NCBI GenBank assembly: GCA_029099685.1
Contig: JAQXOO010000029.1
Location: forward strand, 1-64,000
Direction: 5' to 3'
DNA length: 64,000 bases
Origin: Clostridia bacterium
GTDB lineage: Bacteria > Bacillota > Clostridia > Oscillospirales > Butyricicoccaceae
Shown here: positions 60,223-64,000 of the stretch, piece by piece
How the letters are laid out: each line of letters starts with the position of its first letter
Position numbering within the stretch: position 1 is the first letter of the stretch
Translations under genes and position numbers: made by a program
The notes under the pieces: generated by a model
The model's input: the letters and a program-made list of their open reading frames with translations, nothing else
What the model was told of the DNA's origin: nothing
Database searches by the model: none

Positions 60223-62208
60223 ATGGCAGAAACCAAAAAAGAAACATCCCTGAGCCAGCCCAGAAAACGGGCCGCTCAGACGGCCCGCAAGCCTCAGCCC
60301 AAGACCGCGGCGGCAAAGATGCCCGCCGCCCGCCGCCGTGGCAGCCAGTCCCCGGCCCCTCGGGCGCCCAAGGCCGCCACCCCCCGCAAGACCGCCCAGC
60401 AGGCCATGAAGATGGCCCAGGAGACCGCAAAGGCCGCCTCCGAGGCCGTCCGCAGCCTGTCCGGCGCCCTGCTGCCCGCCCAGGACAAGCAGACGGGCAA
60501 GCAAGCCGCGAAAAAGACCGTCCGTCAGAAAAAGCAGCCCGAGACCTTTGCCGCAGACAAGCTGCGGGTCATCCCCCTGGGCGGCCTCAACGAGATCGGC
60601 AAAAACATGACCGTGCTGGAATACGGCGGCGATATGATCGTCATCGACGCCGGCATGACCTTCCCCGACGAGGACCTTCTGGGGGTAGACATGGTCATCC
60701 CCGACATCACCTATCTGCAAAAGAACCGGGAAAAGGTCCGGGGCATCTTCCTCACCCACGCCCATGAGGACCACATCGGCGCCCTGCCCTATGTGCTGCG
60801 GGAGCTGAACGTGCCGGTGTACTGCACCGCCCTCACCGCCGGGCTGGTGAAGCTCAAGCTGCAGGAACACAAGGACCTGAAGAAGCCCAGGATCACCGTC
60901 AAAAAGGACGGTGACAAGGTGAAGGCCGGCTGCTTCGAGGTGGAGTTCATCCATGTGAACCACTCCATCGCCGACGCCTGCGCCTTTGCTGTCAAGACCC
61001 CGCTGGGCGTGGTGCTGGCCACCGGCGACTTCAAGATCGACACCACCCCCATCGACGGCAGGATGATCGACCTGCTGCGCCTGGGCGAGCTGGGGCAGAA
61101 GGGCGTCCTGCTGCTGCTGATGGATTCCACCAACGCCGAGCGCCCGGGCATCGCCATGAGCGAGCGCAAGGTGGGCGATTCCCTGGACCGGGAGTTCAAG
61201 GGCTGCGACCAGCGCATCATCGTGGCATCCTTCGCCTCCAACGTGCACCGGGTGCAGCAGATCTTTGACGTGGCCGCCAAATACGGCCGCAAAGTGGCCG
61301 TCTCCGGCCGCAGCATGGAAAACATCCTCAAGGTGGGCGTGGAGCTGGGCTACCTGACCCTGCCCGCCAACACCTATGTGGATCTGAACGACATCCGCAA
61401 ATATCCCAAAAACAAAATGACCATCATCACCACCGGCAGCCAGGGCGAGCCCATGAGCGCCCTGTACCGGATGGCCTTTTCCGGCCACCGGCAGGTGGAG
61501 GTGGGCTACGGCGACAAGATCCTCATCGCCGCCACCCCCATCCCCGGCAACGAAAAGCCGGTGTATACCATGATCAACGAGCTGTTCCGCAAGGGCGCCG
61601 ACGTGGTGTACCAGCGGCTGGCGGATATGCACGTTTCCGGCCACGCCTGCCAGGAAGAGCTGAAAATGATCCTCTCCCTCACCCGGCCCCGGTACTTCAT
61701 GCCGGTCCACGGCGAATACCGGCACCTGATGGTCAACGCCAGCCTGGGCCGCGCCTGCGGCGTCAAGCCTGAGAACATCTTCATCTCCGACCTGGGCAAG
61801 GTGCTGGAGATCGGCCCCGACGGCGCCGGCTGGGGCGGCAGCGTGCCCTCCGGCCGGGTGCTGGTGGACGGCCTGGGCGTGGGCGACGTGGGTGCCGCCG
61901 TGCTGCGGGAGCGCAAGACCCTGTCCGAAAGCGGCGTCATCACCGCCGTGGTGGGGGTGGATACGCGCAACCGCACCATCGTCTCCGGCCCGGAGATCAT
62001 TTCCCGTGGCTTCGTCTTTGTCCGGGAGGCCGAGGAGCTGATGGCCGGCCTGCGGGACCTGACCCGGGAGACGCTGGAGTCCTGTCTGGAAAAGGGCATG
62101 ACCAGCCGCAACGCCATCAAGGACACCATCGCCCGCCGCCTGGCTGACTACCTCTATAAAAAGACCCGGCGGGAGCCGTTGGTGGTGCCCGTCCTGCTGG
62201 AGATGTGA
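60223..62208 (+). CDS. rnj: Ribonuclease J with long N-terminal extension
   Basis: 661-residue endo/5' exoribonuclease of the metallo-beta-lactamase/beta-CASP group. Zinc motif HAHEDHIG (179-186), later GTGDFKIDTTP, DSTNAERPG and the HGEYRHL/CASP region. RNase J of Bacillus is about 555 residues; here about 105 extra N-terminal residues are Ala/Lys/Arg/Pro-rich and disordered (RKRAAQTARKPQPKTAAAK). The true core begins at KLRVIPLGGLNEIGKN. ATG 60223 has AAAGGAG 13 bases upstream, slightly far. Not a shadow or mis-start: the extension has consistent codon composition. Confidence 0.94.
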   Translation: MAETKKETSLSQPRKRAAQTARKPQPKTAAAKMPAARRRGSQSPAPRAPKAATPRKTAQQAMKMAQETAKAASEAVRSLSGALLPAQDKQTGKQAAKKTVRQKKQPETFAADKLRVIPLGGLNEIGKNMTVLEYGGDMIVIDAGMTFPDEDLLGVDMVIPDITYLQKNREKVRGIFLTHAHEDHIGALPYVLRELNVPVYCTALTAGLVKLKLQEHKDLKKPRITVKKDGDKVKAGCFEVEFIHVNHSIADACAFAVKTPLGVVLATGDFKIDTTPIDGRMIDLLRLGELGQKGVLLLLMDSTNAERPGIAMSERKVGDSLDREFKGCDQRIIVASFASNVHRVQQIFDVAAKYGRKVAVSGRSMENILKVGVELGYLTLPANTYVDLNDIRKYPKNKMTIITTGSQGEPMSALYRMAFSGHRQVEVGYGDKILIAATPIPGNEKPVYTMINELFRKGADVVYQRLADMHVSGHACQEELKMILSLTRPRYFMPVHGEYRHLMVNASLGRACGVKPENIFISDLGKVLEIGPDGAGWGGSVPSGRVLVDGLGVGDVGAAVLRERKTLSESGVITAVVGVDTRNRTIVSGPEIISRGFVFVREAEELMAGLRDLTRETLESCLEKGMTSRNAIKDTIARRLADYLYKKTRREPLVVPVLLEM

Positions 62209-62240
62209 CCGCCGCCCGCCCGCTGAAAAAGCAGCCTGTC

Positions 62241-62263
62241 AAAGCCGCCCTTTGGGCGGCTTT
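62241..62263 (+). terminator. Terminator of RNase J gene
   Basis: AAAGCCGCCC / GGGCGGCTTT with tiny loop, then T-rich tail. Confidence 0.85.
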
Positions 62264-62266
62264 CTC

Positions 62267-62295
62267 TTGCCTTTTTTATACGAACCCTGTATACT
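62267..62295 (+). promoter_or_regulatory. Promoter of M3 oligoendopeptidase
   Basis: TTGCCT (62267-62272), 17-bp spacer, TATACT (62290-62295). Confidence 0.65.
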
Positions 62296-62327
62296 GTCGT
62301 CAGAAAGCAAAAAGGAGGATGATCCCC

Positions 62328-64000
62328 ATGAAAGTGAAAGATATGCCCTATGAGCACCTGCCCCTGGAGGAGCTGCGGCAGGAAGCCCGGGCCATCATCG
62401 ACGGCGTCAAGGCCGCCAAAACAGTGGAGGAAGTGCTGGCCGTCCGTGACCGGATGCTGAAGCTGATGGTCCGCTACCAGTCCAACGCCGCCCTGTGCGA
62501 GATCCGCTACACCTGCAACACCGCCGATGAATACTACGTGGGTGAGCACGAGTACTTCGACGAGATCGGGCCCGAGATCCAGTCCCTGTTCACCGAATAC
62601 GGCAGCGCCCTGCTCCGGTCCCCCCTGCGCCCCCAGCTGGAACAGGTCCTGTCCCCCGTCTATTTCCGCTATCTGGAGGTCCAGTCCATGGCCATGTCTC
62701 CCGCCATCGTGGAGGACATGGTGGAGGAAAACAAGCTGGTCTCGGAATACAGCAAGCTGATGGCCGGGCTGGAGTTCCAGTTCCGGGGCGAGACCTACAG
62801 CCGCGCCGCCCTGGCCGGCTTCTTCAAGGATGACGACCGGGAGACCCGCCGGGACGCCTACCGTGTCTTCGGCAAGACCATGAACGAGGTGGCGCCCCAG
62901 CTGGACGACATCTATGACCGGATGGTGAAGGTCCGGGACCGCATGGCCAAGCGCATGGGCTATAAAAACTTCGTGGAGCTGGGCTACCACCGGATGAACC
63001 GGGTGTCCTACGGCCAGAAGGAAGTGGAGACCTTCCGCAAAAACGTTCTGGAATCCATCGTCCCCGTGGTGTCCCGCCTGCGCACGGAAAACGCCGAAGA
63101 CCTGGGTATCGGCACCTATATGTTCTATGATGACGGCGTCATCATCCCCGGCGGCGACCCCAGGCCCATGGGCGGCAAGGAGGATATCTTCCGGGCCGCC
63201 AGGGATATGTATCACGAGATGAGCGACGAATCCGCCGCCTTCATCGACCTGATGCTGGCAAACGACGCCTTTGACGTGGACGCCCGCAAAAACAAGTGGG
63301 GCGGCGGCTACTGCACCGAGATCGCCGCTTTCAAGCAGCCCTTCATCCTGGCCAATTTCAACGGTACCGCCGGCGACGTGGACGTGATGACCCACGAGGC
63401 GGGCCACGCCTTCAACGCCTACCTCATCGCGGACAACAAGTTCGCCCTGGAGATCGGCTGCGGCGGCATGGAGACCGCCGAGACCCACTCCATGTCCATG
63501 GAGTTCTTCGCCTGGAAGTACATTCAAAAGTTCTTCGGTGAAAACGCCGATAAATACAAGTATATGCACGCGCTGAGCGCCCTGTCCTTCATCCCCTACG
63601 GCACCATGGTGGACGCCTTCCAGCACATCGTGTACGAGCACCCCGAGATGACCCCCGCCCAGCGCAACGAGGCCTGGCTGGATCTGGAGCGCAAGTTCCG
63701 CCCCCACATCCACACCGAGGGAATGCCCTTCATCGAGGAGGGCCGCCGCTGGCAGTACCAGATGCACATTTACGAAAGCCCCTTCTACTACATCGACTAC
63801 TGTCTGGCCCAGACGGCTGCCTTCGGCTTCCTGCTGGCCTCTCAGGAGGACTATGACGGCGCCTATGCCCGCTATATCCGCCTGATGAAGCAGGGCGGCG
63901 AGACCTATTATGACCGCCTGCTGAAGGAAGCGGGCATCCCTGTTCCCTTCCGGGACGGCGCGCTGAAAGCGATGGCGGAGCAGGTGGAGGCCCTTCTGCG
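62328..64000 (+). CDS. pepF: M3-family oligoendopeptidase (PepF-like), 3' end cut by window
   Basis: Cytosolic zinc peptidase cleaving short peptides. 557 residues are in the window and the frame is still open at base 64000. HEAGH at 356-360 with the downstream Glu in METAETHSMSMEFF; helical M3 domain before it (KRMGYKNFVELGYHRMNRVSY). AAAGGAGG precedes ATG 62328. It adds to the rich set of peptide-degrading enzymes in this window (M20 x3, M32, S66). Confidence 0.95.
   Translation, partial: MKVKDMPYEHLPLEELRQEARAIIDGVKAAKTVEEVLAVRDRMLKLMVRYQSNAALCEIRYTCNTADEYYVGEHEYFDEIGPEIQSLFTEYGSALLRSPLRPQLEQVLSPVYFRYLEVQSMAMSPAIVEDMVEENKLVSEYSKLMAGLEFQFRGETYSRAALAGFFKDDDRETRRDAYRVFGKTMNEVAPQLDDIYDRMVKVRDRMAKRMGYKNFVELGYHRMNRVSYGQKEVETFRKNVLESIVPVVSRLRTENAEDLGIGTYMFYDDGVIIPGGDPRPMGGKEDIFRAARDMYHEMSDESAAFIDLMLANDAFDVDARKNKWGGGYCTEIAAFKQPFILANFNGTAGDVDVMTHEAGHAFNAYLIADNKFALEIGCGGMETAETHSMSMEFFAWKYIQKFFGENADKYKYMHALSALSFIPYGTMVDAFQHIVYEHPEMTPAQRNEAWLDLERKFRPHIHTEGMPFIEEGRRWQYQMHIYESPFYYIDYCLAQTAAFGFLLASQEDYDGAYARYIRLMKQGGETYYDRLLKEAGIPVPFRDGALKAMAEQVEALL

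Noticed and set aside
62154..63767. 537-residue minus-strand frame
   Set aside because: Antisense of the oligoendopeptidase gene, no start signal.

Overview
The window looks like a chromosomal segment of a fairly GC-rich, low-level Gram-positive gut Clostridia, most likely Oscillospiraceae/Ruminococcaceae-like. This is inferred from Firmicutes-type Shine-Dalgarno sites and promoters (TTGACA/TATAAT type, 17-bp spacers), Firmicutes gene sets (rpsF-ssb-rpsR; gdpP-rplI-dnaB-tilS-hpt-ftsH; RNase J; PlsY; GdpP) and proteins typical of that group (DUF5685, VanZ, TraX, AzlCD, M3 oligoendopeptidase). No replication origin, rRNA operon, CRISPR array or intact phage is visible.

Layout. 1-3 kb: end of a dipeptide/oligopeptide ABC importer operon (permease, two ATPases, a small membrane protein). 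3.1-3.5 kb: a promoter-to-terminator stretch without a convincing ORF, read as an unclassified structured RNA. 3.6-6.1 kb: a D,D-carboxypeptidase and convergent threonine dehydratase. 6.2-8.5 kb: an orphan four-gene cassette on the minus strand (holin-like, papain-fold endolysin-like, XhlA-like, TraX acyltransferase-like). 8.7-14.4 kb: an M20 amidohydrolase, then a YtrA-type GntR regulator with ABC ATPase, ABC permease, membrane-anchored amidase and VanZ in one overlapping operon. 14.5-22.6 kb: MATE exporter, CBS/CorC protein, a divergent flavin reductase/HxlR pair, a zinc-ribbon/DUF5685/J-domain operon, a cytidylate-kinase-like protein and a polysaccharide deacetylase.

22.9-35.6 kb is visibly more AT-rich and is the most unusual region. 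Reading on the minus strand: an ECF-type sigma factor, a small two-TM protein, a multi-TM protein, a PrsW-type intramembrane protease, a second small two-TM protein resembling the first, an MccF/LD-carboxypeptidase-family serine peptidase, a complete peptide ABC importer (SBP, two permeases, two ATPases) and two M20 peptidases. Together they suggest a membrane-signal-controlled peptide uptake and degradation system. It ends near a decayed surface-protein fragment, a TetR regulator and tRNA-Thr(CGT).

35.8-46 kb returns to GC-rich core genes: YczE-like protein, rpsF-ssb-rpsR with a possible S6:S18 leader, plsY, a serine hydrolase, thioredoxin, azlCD, an M32 carboxypeptidase, divergent XRE and Crp-like regulators, and the CCA enzyme. 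46-47.3 kb carries two decayed copies of one IS around a small AT-rich membrane-protein gene. 47.3-55.2 kb is the ftsH-hpt-tilS-dnaB-rplI-gdpP block on the minus strand. 55.4-64 kb holds prfA, ppa, a Sua5-CoaE fusion, a ClpP-like TepA protein with an overlapping small ORF, RNase J with a long basic N-terminal extension and a hairpin-rich leader, and the start of an M3 oligoendopeptidase cut by the window edge.

All calls were made by reading the sequence; no database search or folding program was run.
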